Source of the DNA: CBDCCV01 sp965215025
GTDB taxonomy: Bacteria; Bacteroidota; Rhodothermia; Rhodothermales; Salinibacteraceae
Direction: 5' to 3'
Assembly (NCBI GenBank): GCA_965215025.1
Contig: CBDCCV010000001.1
Location: 992,001 to 1,056,000 of the forward strand
DNA length: 64,000 bases
Shown here: positions 19,559 through 28,072 of the stretch, piece after piece
How positions within the stretch are numbered: position 1 is the stretch's first letter
Layout: every line of letters starts with the position of its first letter
Notes under the pieces: generated by a model
What the model saw: the letters and a program-made list of their open reading frames with translations, nothing else
Told to the model about the DNA's origin: nothing
Databases searched by the model: none
Made by a program: the position numbers and the translations under genes

Positions 19559-20068
19559 CAGATCCAGCTTCTCGTGCCCTTCCGGCTCGTAGCGCTCGCC
19601 CGTGGCAAGGGCCTTGACGAAGCCGGCGATCTGGACGAGCTTACCGGAGGACGGGTCCCAGTACTCGGCCTTATCCACGGCGACGCGCAGGAGAGCGAGA
19701 TCGTCCGTTTCCAGGCCGTCGGGGAACCACGCCTTCAGGGCCGGATGCCAGAGCTGCTCCATCTTCTGACGGTCGTGCGAGAGACGCGCCGTGCCACTGA
19801 CGGAGACGTAGCGGCTCTTCTTCGGCGCGGCGTAGGAGAGGTTCACCTCGTGCTCGTCCTCGATCTCGTCTGCCTTGGCCGAGGCGTCGCTCGTGAAAAA
19901 CCAGAGCGCGCCGTCGAAGCGCTCGTTCTGCGTCTGCATGGGCCGGCTGCGCAGCGTGCCGGTTTTCTCATCCACCGTCGTCATCATCGCGATCTCGACG
20001 TCGTTGATGAGGTCGGCAAGCTTGTCGATGGCGTCTTGGCGGGCTTGCTTGGCTTCGGTCGCGTCCAT
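19556..20068 (-). CDS. Pyridoxamine 5'-phosphate oxidase-like split-barrel protein (general stress protein 26 type)
   Basis: 170 aa. The sequence follows the general-stress/flavin-split-barrel family: DVEIAMMTTVDEKTGTLRSR with the conserved substrate-side strand, GALWFFTSDASAKADEIE, VNLSYAAPKKSRYVSVSG, and KMEQLWHPALKAWFPDGLE. Members bind FMN or F420 and are induced by stress; the reaction is often unknown. The gene is divergent from the PadR-molybdate operon with a 241-bp gap. The start at 20068 gives the usual N-terminus length. Confidence 0.85.
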   Translation of the reverse strand: MDATEAKQARQDAIDKLADLINDVEIAMMTTVDEKTGTLRSRPMQTQNERFDGALWFFTSDASAKADEIEDEHEVNLSYAAPKKSRYVSVSGTARLSHDRQKMEQLWHPALKAWFPDGLETDDLALLRVAVDKAEYWDPSSGKLVQIAGFVKALATGERYEPEGHEKLDL

Positions 20069-20232
20069 CGGGGAAAAGAGGAGTCGTTGAGGAAAAATGC
20101 GGATCGTCCACAGGCGACACTCCCGGCGCGGCGCGCACGTTCCAACGCACGCCCCAAGCGATGTAACGCTTTAAAGAGAACGGCCCGGTCGAGCCGGCGA
20201 GCCGGTGCCGCGCTGCGCGAAGCCGAGAGCCG

Positions 20233-20261
20233 TTGACAGCAACCACGCGGCGCGCTATACT
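20233..20261 (+). promoter_or_regulatory. Consensus sigma70-type promoter for padR-modAB
   Basis: TTGACA (20233-20238) and TATACT (20256-20261) are separated by exactly 17 bp and lie about 50 bp before the PadR start. This is a near-perfect bacterial housekeeping promoter, and unlike the TTTG/TAnnTTTG promoters known from Bacteroides. Confidence 0.75.
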
Positions 20262-20309
20262 GGAGTGTTCAAAAAATGAATAGCCCCGCGCTGCTCCTGA
20301 CGCCGACCT

Positions 20310-20870
20310 ATGGCCGCTCGCTTCCGCGATCCGCTGACCATCGAGCACGCCCTGCTGGGCTTCCTGCGCTGGCGGCCCATGCACGGCTACGCGATGTACG
20401 AGCGCCTGGCCGAGCCGGATGGGCTGTGGCTGGTGTGGCGGCTCAAGCGGAGCCAGCTCTACGCGCTCTTGGCGAGGCTGGAGGACGAAGCCCTCATCGC
20501 CGCCACGCGCGAGCCGCAGGCCGAGGCGCCGCCGCGCAAGGTGTACCGCCTCACCGAGGCCGGCCGCGACGCCTTCCAGCAGTGGATGGAGCGCCCCGTG
20601 CCCCGAGGGCGCCGCCTGCGCATGGAGTTCCTGGCGAAGCTCTACTTCGCGCGGTACGAGGAGCCGGCCACGGCCGAGCGCCTCGTGGCGCGGCAGCGCG
20701 CCGCCTGCCGCCGCTGGCTCAAGGAGCAAGAAGACGAGGCCACCGCCCTCCCCGATGCGCAGCGCTTCAAGCGGCTCGTGCACGGCTTCCGCACCGGCCA
20801 GATCCGCGCCATGCTCGACTGGCTCGGCGCCTGCGAGGACGCGCTGCCCGCCCTCACCGACGCTCCCTGA
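20310..20870 (+). CDS. PadR-family transcriptional regulator
   Basis: 186 aa. The winged-helix PadR domain is clear: IEHALLGFLRWRPMHGYAMYERL, then RSQLYALLARLEDEALI and the wing PRKVYRLTEAGRDAFQQW. The C-terminal half is an extended helical dimerisation domain. It probably represses its own promoter in response to a ligand, perhaps molybdate given the next genes, although ModE rather than PadR is the usual molybdate regulator. Its TGA ends at 20870 and modA starts at 20871 with no gap, so the genes are co-transcribed. Confidence 0.9.
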   Translation: MAARFRDPLTIEHALLGFLRWRPMHGYAMYERLAEPDGLWLVWRLKRSQLYALLARLEDEALIAATREPQAEAPPRKVYRLTEAGRDAFQQWMERPVPRGRRLRMEFLAKLYFARYEEPATAERLVARQRAACRRWLKEQEDEATALPDAQRFKRLVHGFRTGQIRAMLDWLGACEDALPALTDAP

Positions 20871-21731
20871 ATGCTCATGCCGCTCCGACGTTGTGCGTGC
20901 CTCGCCGCCGGCACGCGGTGCGCTGCCGCTGCGCTGCTCATCGGTCTGCTGGTCGTGGCCGGCTGTCGCTCCGAGGGCCGCGACCGATCTGGCGAGGCGC
21001 CCACGCTCACCCTGTTTGCCGCCGCCTCGCTGGCCGAGGCGTTCGAGGAGATGGCCCGCGCTTTTGAAGAGGAGCGGCCGGGCGTGCGTGTGGTGCTCAG
21101 CGTGGCCGGATCGCAGCAGCTTGCGCAGCAGCTCGCCCTCGGCGCGCCGGGCGACGTCTTCGCCAGCGCCGACGCGCAGCAGATGCAGGTCGTGGTGGAG
21201 AGCGGGCGCCTCGCCAAGGAAGCGCCGCGCATCTTCGCCCGCAACCGGCTCGTGGTCATCACCCCAGAGGACGATCCCGGCGGCGTGCGGGGGCTGGCGG
21301 ACCTCGCCGCGCCGGGGCTGCGGCTGGTGCTGCCCGCCGAGGCCGTGCCGGCGGGCCGCTACGCCCGCGCCGTGCTGAAAAAAGCGAGCGCCGCGCCCGA
21401 CTTTGGCAAGGACTTCGAGCGCCGCGTGCTGGCGAACGCCGTCTCCTTCGAGCAAAACGTGCGCGCCGTCCGGGCGAAGGTCGCCCTCGGCGAGGCGGAT
21501 GCCGGCCTCGTCTATGCCACCGATGCGGCCGGCGCGCGCGGCAAAGGCGTGCGGTGCCTCCCCATCCCCGATTCGTTGAACGTGACGGCGGCCTACCCCA
21601 TCGCACCCGTCGAAGACAGCGCCCGGCCTGCCCTGGCCGCCGCCTTCATCCGCTTCGTGCTCTCCAGCCGAGGGCAGACCCTCTTATCGCGCTATGGCTT
21701 CCTCCCCGCCCGAGACCACGACGCTGCCTAA
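20871..21731 (+). CDS. modA: Molybdate ABC transporter substrate-binding lipoprotein
   Basis: 286 aa. A signal peptide ends with a lipobox (LLVVAGC near residue 31). The mature part has the ModA pattern: LTLFAAASLAEAFEEMARAF, VLSVAGSQQLAQQLALGAPGD, DVFASADAQQM, and AGLVYATDA near the C-terminus; these Ser/Asp/Tyr positions form the oxyanion site. It should capture molybdate or tungstate outside the membrane. It directly follows padR and overlaps modB by 38 bp. The metal would supply molybdoenzymes such as the formate dehydrogenase further along the window. Confidence 0.92.
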   Translation: MLMPLRRCACLAAGTRCAAAALLIGLLVVAGCRSEGRDRSGEAPTLTLFAAASLAEAFEEMARAFEEERPGVRVVLSVAGSQQLAQQLALGAPGDVFASADAQQMQVVVESGRLAKEAPRIFARNRLVVITPEDDPGGVRGLADLAAPGLRLVLPAEAVPAGRYARAVLKKASAAPDFGKDFERRVLANAVSFEQNVRAVRAKVALGEADAGLVYATDAAGARGKGVRCLPIPDSLNVTAAYPIAPVEDSARPALAAAFIRFVLSSRGQTLLSRYGFLPARDHDAA

Positions 21732-22626
21732 AACGGATGCGCACTCCGGCTCTACGCCGGACGGCCCCCGCGACGGGGCGCCAGACCGCGCGGCGGCGGC
21801 GGACGGCACGGCGCCCGTGCTGGTGCCGGGGACGGTGCGCGCGCCAAGCGTGCCGGGCCGTGCCGGGCGCGGGGCGCTGGGCTGGGCGATGGCGGCGCCG
21901 CTCCTGGTCTTCCTCGTGCTGCCGCTCGTGGCGCTTCTGGCGCGCACCTCGCCGGCGGCGGTGTGGGAAAACCTGGGGCGGCCCGTCGTGGCAGAGGCCA
22001 TCTGGGTGAGCCTGAAGACGAGCACGATGGCGGCGGCGCTCGTCGTCCTTCTGGGCACGCCCGTGGCGTACCTGATGGCACGGCGCGCCTTCCCGCTCAG
22101 GCGCGCCGTGGATACGCTTATCGATTTGCCGATGGTGCTGCCGCCGGCTGTGGCGGGCGTGGCGCTGCTCGTGGCCTTTGGGCGGCGCGGCCTCGTGGGC
22201 GAGTGGCTGGCGGGCCTCGGCCTCGACATCGCGTTTACGCAAGTCGCCGTGGTGATGGCGCAGGCGTTCGTGGCCGCGCCGCTTTTCATCAAGGCGGCGG
22301 CCATCGGCTTTGCGCGGGTGGAGCGCGACCTCGAGGAGGCGGCCATGCTGGACGGCGCCGGGCCGTGGGACGTCTTCCGCCACGTCACGCTGCCGCTCTC
22401 GCGTGGCGCGCTCCTCGGCGGGGCCGTGCTGGCGTGGGCGCGCGCGCTGGGCGAGTTCGGCGCCACCATCATCTTTGCCGGCAACCTCCCCGGCCGCACG
22501 CAGACGATGCCGCTGGCCATCTACATCGGCTTCGAGCTGGACCTCGGCGTGGCGCTCACGCTCTCGGTCATCCTCATGGCCGCCTCGTTCCTAACGCTCG
22601 TGCTGGTGAAGTGGTTTTTCTTGTAG
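21694..22626 (+). CDS. modB: Molybdate ABC transporter permease
   Basis: 310 aa. An unusually long Pro/Ala-rich N-terminal tail (~65 residues) precedes the membrane domain. The permease core shows VSLKTSTMAAALVVLLGTPVAY and LIDLPMVLPPAVAGVALLVAFG, with an EAA loop (EEAAMLDGAGPWDVFRHVTLP) that contacts the ATPase. The start overlaps modA by 38 bp in another frame; a later start would shorten the extra tail. No ModC ATPase follows; the next gene is convergent. The transporter must use an ATPase encoded elsewhere or one shared with another system. Confidence 0.9.
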   Translation: MASSPPETTTLPKTDAHSGSTPDGPRDGAPDRAAAADGTAPVLVPGTVRAPSVPGRAGRGALGWAMAAPLLVFLVLPLVALLARTSPAAVWENLGRPVVAEAIWVSLKTSTMAAALVVLLGTPVAYLMARRAFPLRRAVDTLIDLPMVLPPAVAGVALLVAFGRRGLVGEWLAGLGLDIAFTQVAVVMAQAFVAAPLFIKAAAIGFARVERDLEEAAMLDGAGPWDVFRHVTLPLSRGALLGGAVLAWARALGEFGATIIFAGNLPGRTQTMPLAIYIGFELDLGVALTLSVILMAASFLTLVLVKWFFL

Positions 22627-22664
22627 GCGGACCGCAGACGACGATTCCTTTTCCGCGGTCCGCC
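22626..22664. terminator. Bidirectional terminator-like hairpin
   Basis: GGCGGACCGC (22626-22635) and GCGGTCCGCC (22655-22664) form a perfect 10-bp stem between the convergent modB and hydrolase genes, starting at the last base of the modB stop. The loop contains a short TTCCTTTT run. Confidence 0.6.
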
Positions 22665-22668
22665 GTCT

Positions 22669-24024
22669 TCAGCGCGCTTCGATCCACGCAGCGGTGGCTG
22701 CGACGATCTGCGCGTCCACGTGGCCGAGCTGCTGGTATTCGCCCGGCGTGGAGGGGCCGTCGCCCGCGATGAAGTGGTGGTTGAGGCGGGGATAGCTCTT
22801 GAGCGTGACGTTCCCGGCGTCGCCTAGCGCATCCTTCCACGCGGCGAAGTCCTCAGCCATCGTAACTTGATAGTCGCGCTCGCCTTGCAGGATGAGGGTG
22901 GGCCGCTCCAGCGCCGCCGCCGTCACGGGGTCGTAGTCGCGCAGATCGAGCCAGTACGAGGCCGGCGCGCCCGCGACGGGTGCCGTCAGCGACGAGTCGC
23001 CGGGGGTGATGGCTTCGATCTGGTCGGCCATGTCGTGAATCGCCGCTACGTCTACGGTGCTGTCGTGTGCGTCGAGGTGGTCGGCCTGGGCGCGCAGCAG
23101 TTCCGGCAGGGAGCGCGCGGCGGCAGCAGCGAGGATGATGCCGGCGAGCGCCGTGTCGCGCCGGGCGATGCGCGGAGCCATCATGCCGCCGAGGCTGTGG
23201 CCGAGCACGAATACGCGCCTGTTGTCTACCTCCGGCCGCTGCCGCAGCAAGGCGGCGGCGAGGGCGTCGTTGGTGACTTCCTTGTCGGTCGTGTAGGCGG
23301 TGCCCGCGAAGGCCTCCGGGTAGGCGCGGGTGCGTTTGTCGTAGCGCAGCACGGCGATGCCACGCGACGCGAGGCCGGCGGCGAGGTCGCGAAGCGGCTT
23401 GTTCGGCCCTACGGACTCGTCGCGGTCGTTCGGGCCGGAGCCGTGCACGAGCACCACGCCCGGAGCGCTCGCGGCGCCCGTCGGCAGCGTGAGCGTGGCA
23501 CCGAGCGGCGTGCCAGCCCCAGCGTCCACCGTCACTTCTTCCTCGCGGAAGGCCGTGGTGTCGGCGTAGTCGGGCAGCGTGTAGGCGGGTTGGGGCGTGC
23601 CGGCTTTTCCAGTCTTCTGCGCTGCGTCGGCGTTCTGCGCCTCGCCGGGCGGAGCGATCTGGAGGCCGGCAATGCGGTTCTCGTCGTCAAAGACGACGCG
23701 CAGCGCGCGCTCAGCCTCGGCGAAGTCCATCAGCACGTAGGCCACGGGACGTCCGCTGAAGGTGGCCGAGCGCGTGCCGGTGATTTCCTGGAACGGCCCC
23801 GCGCTCTGCTCCAGCGCGCCCATGACCTGCTCGGCCAGCGCTGGCGTGAGGGCCTGCTGCATCTGGGGGGTGAGGTCCAGCGCTTGCGCCGCCTCCATAT
23901 CGCGGTTCACCAGCGCTTCGCCCAGGGAGCGCGCGCGCGCCTCGCGGTCGTCAGCGGTGGGCTGTGCCCACGCGGGCCACGCAGTGGTAAGCAGGAGAGT
24001 GGCGAGGAGGGCGAAGCGAAGCAT
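22669..24024 (-). CDS. Secreted alpha/beta hydrolase with N-terminal DUF3887-like domain
   Basis: 451 aa from ATG 24024. A signal peptide (FALLATLLLTTAWPAWAQ) sends it out of the cytoplasm. Residues ~25-130 resemble DUF3887 (ALVNRDMEAAQALDLTPQM and LEQSAGPFQEI), a domain often fused to such hydrolases. The hydrolase part has VVLVHGSGPNDRDE, the oxyanion region GIAVLRYDKRT, the nucleophile elbow GHSLGG with Ser277, an acidic ERDYQV loop and a late His (RLNHHF). It is probably an esterase or peptidase of the prolyl-oligopeptidase-like group; the substrate is unknown. Confidence 0.88.
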   Translation of the reverse strand: MLRFALLATLLLTTAWPAWAQPTADDREARARSLGEALVNRDMEAAQALDLTPQMQQALTPALAEQVMGALEQSAGPFQEITGTRSATFSGRPVAYVLMDFAEAERALRVVFDDENRIAGLQIAPPGEAQNADAAQKTGKAGTPQPAYTLPDYADTTAFREEEVTVDAGAGTPLGATLTLPTGAASAPGVVLVHGSGPNDRDESVGPNKPLRDLAAGLASRGIAVLRYDKRTRAYPEAFAGTAYTTDKEVTNDALAAALLRQRPEVDNRRVFVLGHSLGGMMAPRIARRDTALAGIILAAAAARSLPELLRAQADHLDAHDSTVDVAAIHDMADQIEAITPGDSSLTAPVAGAPASYWLDLRDYDPVTAAALERPTLILQGERDYQVTMAEDFAAWKDALGDAGNVTLKSYPRLNHHFIAGDGPSTPGEYQQLGHVDAQIVAATAAWIEAR

Positions 24025-24096
24025 TGGAGGGACGGGGGAAAGGGAAGAGGACGGTTCGGGAAGCAGGGAAGCAGAAAGGGAACGGGCCTCTTCCCT
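24025..24096. repeat. Purine/pyrimidine tract element before the hydrolase gene
   Basis: AGGGAAGAGG (24041-24050) and CCTCTTCCCT (24087-24096) are perfect inverted repeats within G/A and C/T runs. It lies directly upstream of the hydrolase ATG, giving a C/T-rich leader on the coding strand. Confidence 0.6.
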
Positions 24097-24098
24097 CA

Positions 24099-24701
24099 TC
24101 ACCGCTCCTTGAGGGCGAGGCGCACGAGGGCGTCGGCGCTCTGGACGCTGGCACTTGAGCGCAGCGCCTTACGGATGGCGCGCTCGGCGTCGGCCTTGCT
24201 CAGGCCCAGGGACTGGAGCGCGGCCAAGGCGTCTTTGCGCGCCTCGGCTTGGCCTGCGGCGGGGCCGCCCGCGACGGGCGCTGCGCCGCCGAGGTCCACC
24301 TCGGCAAAGCGGTCGCGCAGTTCGATGATGAGGCGCTCGGCCGTCTTCTTCCCCACGCCGGAGATGCTCGTCAAAACGGCCGCGTCGCCTTCGAGGACGT
24401 GGTCGCGCAGCTCAGCCGGCGTGAGCGCTGAGAGCGCCGAGAGGGCCAGCTTCGGCCCCACGCGCGAGACGCCGGTCATCACCTCGAACACTTCTCGCTC
24501 GGCCTCGGTGGCGAAGCCGTAGAGGCGCACGGCGTCCTCGCGCACGTAGTGGTACGTGTGCAGCTTCACGGCTTCCCCTGCAGCCGGCAGCGCGGCGTAC
24601 GTCGAGGACGGGATCTCCACCCGGTAGCCCAGCCCTCCGGTTTCTACGATGGCGTGCTCGGGCGATTTCTGAACCAAAGTGCCGGAGACGTAGGCGATCA
24701 C
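24099..24701 (-). CDS. ruvA: Holliday junction branch migration protein RuvA
   Basis: 200 aa from GTG 24701 (read as MIAYVSGTLVQKSPEHAI), which matches the family's usual length and first residues. Domain I (OB fold) is followed by the paired helix-hairpin-helix motifs (FEVMTGVSRVGPKLALSAL and LTSISGVGKKTAERLIIEL) that bind the junction, then a flexible linker rich in Ala/Gly and the C-terminal domain III (KDALAALQSLGLSKADAERA) that contacts RuvB. It works with RuvB/RuvC in recombination repair. RuvB is not in the window. A tract element lies upstream of the start. Confidence 0.95.
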   Translation of the reverse strand: MIAYVSGTLVQKSPEHAIVETGGLGYRVEIPSSTYAALPAAGEAVKLHTYHYVREDAVRLYGFATEAEREVFEVMTGVSRVGPKLALSALSALTPAELRDHVLEGDAAVLTSISGVGKKTAERLIIELRDRFAEVDLGGAAPVAGGPAAGQAEARKDALAALQSLGLSKADAERAIRKALRSSASVQSADALVRLALKER

Positions 24702-24702
24702 T

Positions 24703-24798
24703 GATGCGTATGGGCGTGTGGGGATGGGGGTGCGGGCGGGGAAAAGCTTGGATCGTGCGTTCTCCCAAACCCCCAACCTCCTACCCGCCCACGCCAAA
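24703..24798. repeat. G-tract/C-tract element before ruvA
   Basis: A plus-strand run GGGCGTGTGGGGATGGGGGT is followed by CCCAAACCCCCAACCTCC and CCCGCCCACGCC. GGCGTG-type and CACGCC-type ends are roughly complementary. It directly precedes the ruvA GTG start on the minus strand. Confidence 0.5.
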
Positions 24799-24836
24799 CG
24801 CAAGCGGCCGCAAGGGGCGCGGCGCTCCGAAAAAAG

Positions 24837-26519
24837 CTATCCCTCCACCGGCGCCTCGGCGCCCACGGCCTCGCGCTCCCAGCGCCACACGATGGGCATC
24901 CGCCGGCCGATGCCGAAGGCCTTGTCCGAGACGCGCAGGCCCGGCGGCGCTTGGCGGCGCTTGTACTCGTTCCGGTCCACCATGCCCAGGACGCGCGCCA
25001 CGAGGCCGGCCTCGAAGCCCGTTTCTTCTACAATCGTGTCCAGCTCTTTCTTCTCCTCGACGTAGCGGTGCAGGACGGCGTCGAGTTGGTCGTAGGGCGG
25101 GAGCGAGTCGGCGTCCTGCTGCCCCGGCGCCAGCTCGGCCGAGGGCGGCTTGTCGATGGTGCTCTGCGGGATGAGCGCGCGCCCGGCCGTCTCGTTAATG
25201 TGCTCGGCCAGGGCGTAGACGTCGGTTTTGAGGACGTCGGAGAGGACGGCCAAGCCGCCGGACATGTCGCCGTAGAGCGTGGAGTAGCCCACGGCCATCT
25301 CGCTCTTGTTGCCCGTGGAGAGGAGCAGGTAGCCGAACTTGTTCGAGAGCGCCATCAAGGTGAGGCCGCGCGCGCGCGCCTGGATGTTCTCCTCGGCCAC
25401 GCCCGGCTCGGTGCCGGCGAAGTGCGCGGCAAGCATTCCGTCGAAGGCCTCGATGGCCGGCTTGATGGGCACGTTCTCGAAGGCGATGCCGAGGTTCTCG
25501 GCCAGCTTCTCCGAGTCCGTCACCGAGCCGGCAGAGGAGTACTTCGAGGGCATCGTCACGCCCAGGACGCGCTCCGGCCCGAGCGCCTCCGCGGCCAGGG
25601 CGCACGTCACGGCCGAGTCGATGCCGCCGGAGAGGCCCACGAGCGCTTTCCCGAAGAGACCCGTCTTCTCAAAGTAGTCGCGGATGCCGAGGACGAGCGC
25701 GTCGTGCAAGTCGGCGGTGTCGTCGTGCGTGCTCGCGCAGGAGGGGAGCGCGGCGGAGGCGTCCCAAAGGACGAGGTCTTCCTCAAAGGAGGCGGCGCAG
25801 CGGACGGGCGTGCCGTCGGCGGCGTGGGCGCGGCTGTCGCCGTCGAAGATGATCTCGGTGTTGGCGCCCACGGTGTTGACCAAGGCGAAGGGCAGGCCGT
25901 GCTGCCGGCAGATTTCTTCGACGAGCCTGTCGCGCCGCGCGTGCTTGCCCTTAGAAAAGGGCGAGGCGCTGATGTTAATGAGCAGATCGGCGCCCTGCGC
26001 GGCGAGGTCGGCAATGGGGTCCTCGTCGTAGAGGCGGCGGGCGCGGCGCTGCGCGCTGTTCCACATGTCCTCGCAGATGTGGAGGCCGAGCCTCCGCCCG
26101 CGCCAGGCGATGACCTCCTGCCGATCCGCCGGCTCGAAGTAGCGGTGCTCGTCGAAGACGTCGTACGTGGGCAAGAGCCGCTTGCGGACTTCGGCCTTCC
26201 GCTGGCCGCCTTCGTAGAGGAGCGCCGCGTTGAAGACGCGCTTCCCGGTGCGGCCCTCGTTGGGTACGGGCACGCCGAGGATGAGGCCGAGGTCCGGCGG
26301 CACGTTTTCGGCGATCTGCTGGAGCCTCTGCTGCGTGGCCTCGATGAAGAAGCGGTTCTCCAGGAGATCCTGTGGCGGATAGCCCGTGACGCACAGCTCG
26401 GGGAAGACGGCGAGGTCGGCGCCCTGGGCGTGCGCCCGCTCGGCAAAGCGGGTGATTTTTTCCGCGTTGCCTCCGAGGTCGCCCACCGTCGGGTTGATCT
26501 GAGCTAGGGCGATGATCAT
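24837..26519 (-). CDS. nadE: Glutamine-dependent NAD+ synthetase
   Basis: 560 aa from ATG 26519 (MIIALAQINPTVGDLGGN). The N-terminal nitrilase-like glutaminase domain shows DLAVFPELCVTGYPPQDLLE (catalytic Glu), a Lys in EVRKRLLPTYDVFDEHRYF, and LHICEDMWNS with the catalytic Cys. The C-terminal synthetase domain has the PP-loop VGLSGGIDSAVTCALA and NKSEMAVGYSTLYGDMSG. It converts nicotinate adenine dinucleotide, ATP and glutamine to NAD+. The length agrees with the two-domain family. It stands alone. Confidence 0.96.
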   Translation of the reverse strand: MIIALAQINPTVGDLGGNAEKITRFAERAHAQGADLAVFPELCVTGYPPQDLLENRFFIEATQQRLQQIAENVPPDLGLILGVPVPNEGRTGKRVFNAALLYEGGQRKAEVRKRLLPTYDVFDEHRYFEPADRQEVIAWRGRRLGLHICEDMWNSAQRRARRLYDEDPIADLAAQGADLLINISASPFSKGKHARRDRLVEEICRQHGLPFALVNTVGANTEIIFDGDSRAHAADGTPVRCAASFEEDLVLWDASAALPSCASTHDDTADLHDALVLGIRDYFEKTGLFGKALVGLSGGIDSAVTCALAAEALGPERVLGVTMPSKYSSAGSVTDSEKLAENLGIAFENVPIKPAIEAFDGMLAAHFAGTEPGVAEENIQARARGLTLMALSNKFGYLLLSTGNKSEMAVGYSTLYGDMSGGLAVLSDVLKTDVYALAEHINETAGRALIPQSTIDKPPSAELAPGQQDADSLPPYDQLDAVLHRYVEEKKELDTIVEETGFEAGLVARVLGMVDRNEYKRRQAPPGLRVSDKAFGIGRRMPIVWRWEREAVGAEAPVEG

Positions 26520-26740
26520 GGAAGCGCGGGAAGCGGGTGGAAGAGGAGACGGTGCCAAGCGCAGGCTTTAATCACGCCGAGATGAAGCCGCGCGTTCCGT
26601 GACGCAACAATGTCGAAACGTCTCAAAAACGTGCTATCTCTACAGACCGGCTGCGAGGCGGCTGGCGAGTTTTTTGCCCGTCGGTGCGGCAGCTTCCCCT
26701 TCGAAAAGCTGCACACTGCACCAAGTCAAGCCGTTTCTTC

Positions 26741-27412
26741 ATGGACGAGCGCCATCAACCCGCCCCCGCCGTACGCCACCGCCGCGCCGAGCAGGCTTCT
26801 GCCGAGCAGCAGCACACGCCCGAGCCGAGCCAAGAGTCGGACGAGGCACCCCCGTCCTCGGATCAGGGCGGCGAAACGGACGAGCAAATCCTCAGCGCCG
26901 ATCTCAAGCGCGCGGCCGTCGGCGGGGTTATCGCTGCCATCGTGGCGCTCGTGGGGGCATTGGCTACAGGGAAGATCAGCGGGGCGGAGGGGCAGGCGCT
27001 CGTCCAGGCCATGTTGCCCACCACGCGCGCGTTTACCACGACGGCCATGATCGCCTCGGCCACGATCATCGCGCTCATGGTCACGCTCCTGAGCCTGAGC
27101 GCCAACGCCAACAGCACGCTCAAGCCCGTCTACTACCGGCGCATCCAGCACATCGCCACGATAGACGTGGGCGTCTTCATCTCGGCGACGCTCTTCCTTT
27201 TGCTCTTGAACCTGCCGCTCGAACGCGCCGATAAGGTGCCCATGTCGTACTACGACGTGATGTACTACGCTAACGTGGCCGTCTCTGCGGCGCTCGGCGG
27301 CGCCATCATCGCCATCGTGCTGATGCTTTATCACACCGTGCGCGACATGATCCGCATCGTGGGGCCGTCGGACGAGCACCCGCTCATCATGTCGGAAGAA
27401 GACGGGGAATGA
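26741..27412 (+). CDS. Uncharacterised four-helix membrane protein
   Basis: 223 aa from ATG 26741. A polar Gln/Glu-rich N-terminus (~50 residues) is followed by four hydrophobic segments: AAVGGVIAAIVALVGALATG, TTAMIASATIIALMVTLLSL, VGVFISATLFLLLLNLPL, and VAVSAALGGAIIAIVLMLYH. The tail is short and acidic. I do not recognise the family. It is divergent from nadE with a 221-bp gap and convergent with the DUF4019 gene, so context gives no clear role. Confidence 0.65.
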   Translation: MDERHQPAPAVRHRRAEQASAEQQHTPEPSQESDEAPPSSDQGGETDEQILSADLKRAAVGGVIAAIVALVGALATGKISGAEGQALVQAMLPTTRAFTTTAMIASATIIALMVTLLSLSANANSTLKPVYYRRIQHIATIDVGVFISATLFLLLLNLPLERADKVPMSYYDVMYYANVAVSAALGGAIIAIVLMLYHTVRDMIRIVGPSDEHPLIMSEEDGE

Positions 27413-27463
27413 GGACGCACGCTCAAGGCGCGCGCTGAGGGGGCTGCTCCAGGGGCCAGTGGG

Positions 27464-27967
27464 CTACTGCTCCTCGGCGGGGCGAACGACGTAGCCGGCG
27501 GCCTTCCATGCCTCGGCCCCTTTGCGCATCACCAGCACCTCGACGCCCGGCGCGCTGGCGAAGTCCGTGTTGTAGCGCAGGACGACGTACTCGCCTTCGG
27601 GCGCGTTCTCGAGCGTGGTGGTGTAGCGCGCCTCGGCCAGCTCGCGCGTCAGGGCCTCGCCCATCTGCGCCTTGACGTTGCCTACGGCCTCGATCCAGCG
27701 CTCCTCGGGCATCTGCTCTTTGAGCAGGTCAGAGGCGGCGGTGTAGCTCTGCGTAAGGTCGCCGCCGTCGATGTAGGCGAGCCATGCCTCGGCGGCTTGC
27801 CGGGCGGCGTCTGTCTGCGCGCTCGTGCCCGCCGTGTCGGCCGGCATGGGAGGCGGCGCGGTGGCTGCGGTGTCCGTGGCCGTGGTGTCCTGCGCCAGCG
27901 CCGGCAAGGCTGCAAAAAGGGACAGGGCAAGAACGAGCAGTGTGGCGCGTGAGAAAGCGGTAAGCAT
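27464..27967 (-). CDS. DUF4019-family exported protein
   Basis: 167 aa from ATG 27967, preferred over GTG 27976. A signal peptide (LVLALSLFAALPALAQ) is followed by a Thr/Ala/Pro-rich linker and a DUF4019-like domain: AAEAWLAYIDGGDLTQSYT, WIEAVGNVKAQMGEALTREL, ARYTTTLENAPEGEYVVLRY and a C-terminal GAEAWKAAGYVVR. The family's function is not known. It probably sits in the periplasm. It lies 105 bp downstream of the start-distal end of the oxidoreductase gene region but reads in the same direction as that gene, so a shared transcript is unlikely to be excluded. Confidence 0.75.
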   Translation of the reverse strand: MLTAFSRATLLVLALSLFAALPALAQDTTATDTAATAPPPMPADTAGTSAQTDAARQAAEAWLAYIDGGDLTQSYTAASDLLKEQMPEERWIEAVGNVKAQMGEALTRELAEARYTTTLENAPEGEYVVLRYNTDFASAPGVEVLVMRKGAEAWKAAGYVVRPAEEQ

Positions 27968-28072
27968 GAAGAACACCAGAGCGGTGAGAGGGGGAAAAGG
28001 CGCAGCAAAGCGCGTCGGCAGCGTGCACGGGAGGGGTGCGGCAAATGATCCACGCGCCCTCCCAGCGGCGCG

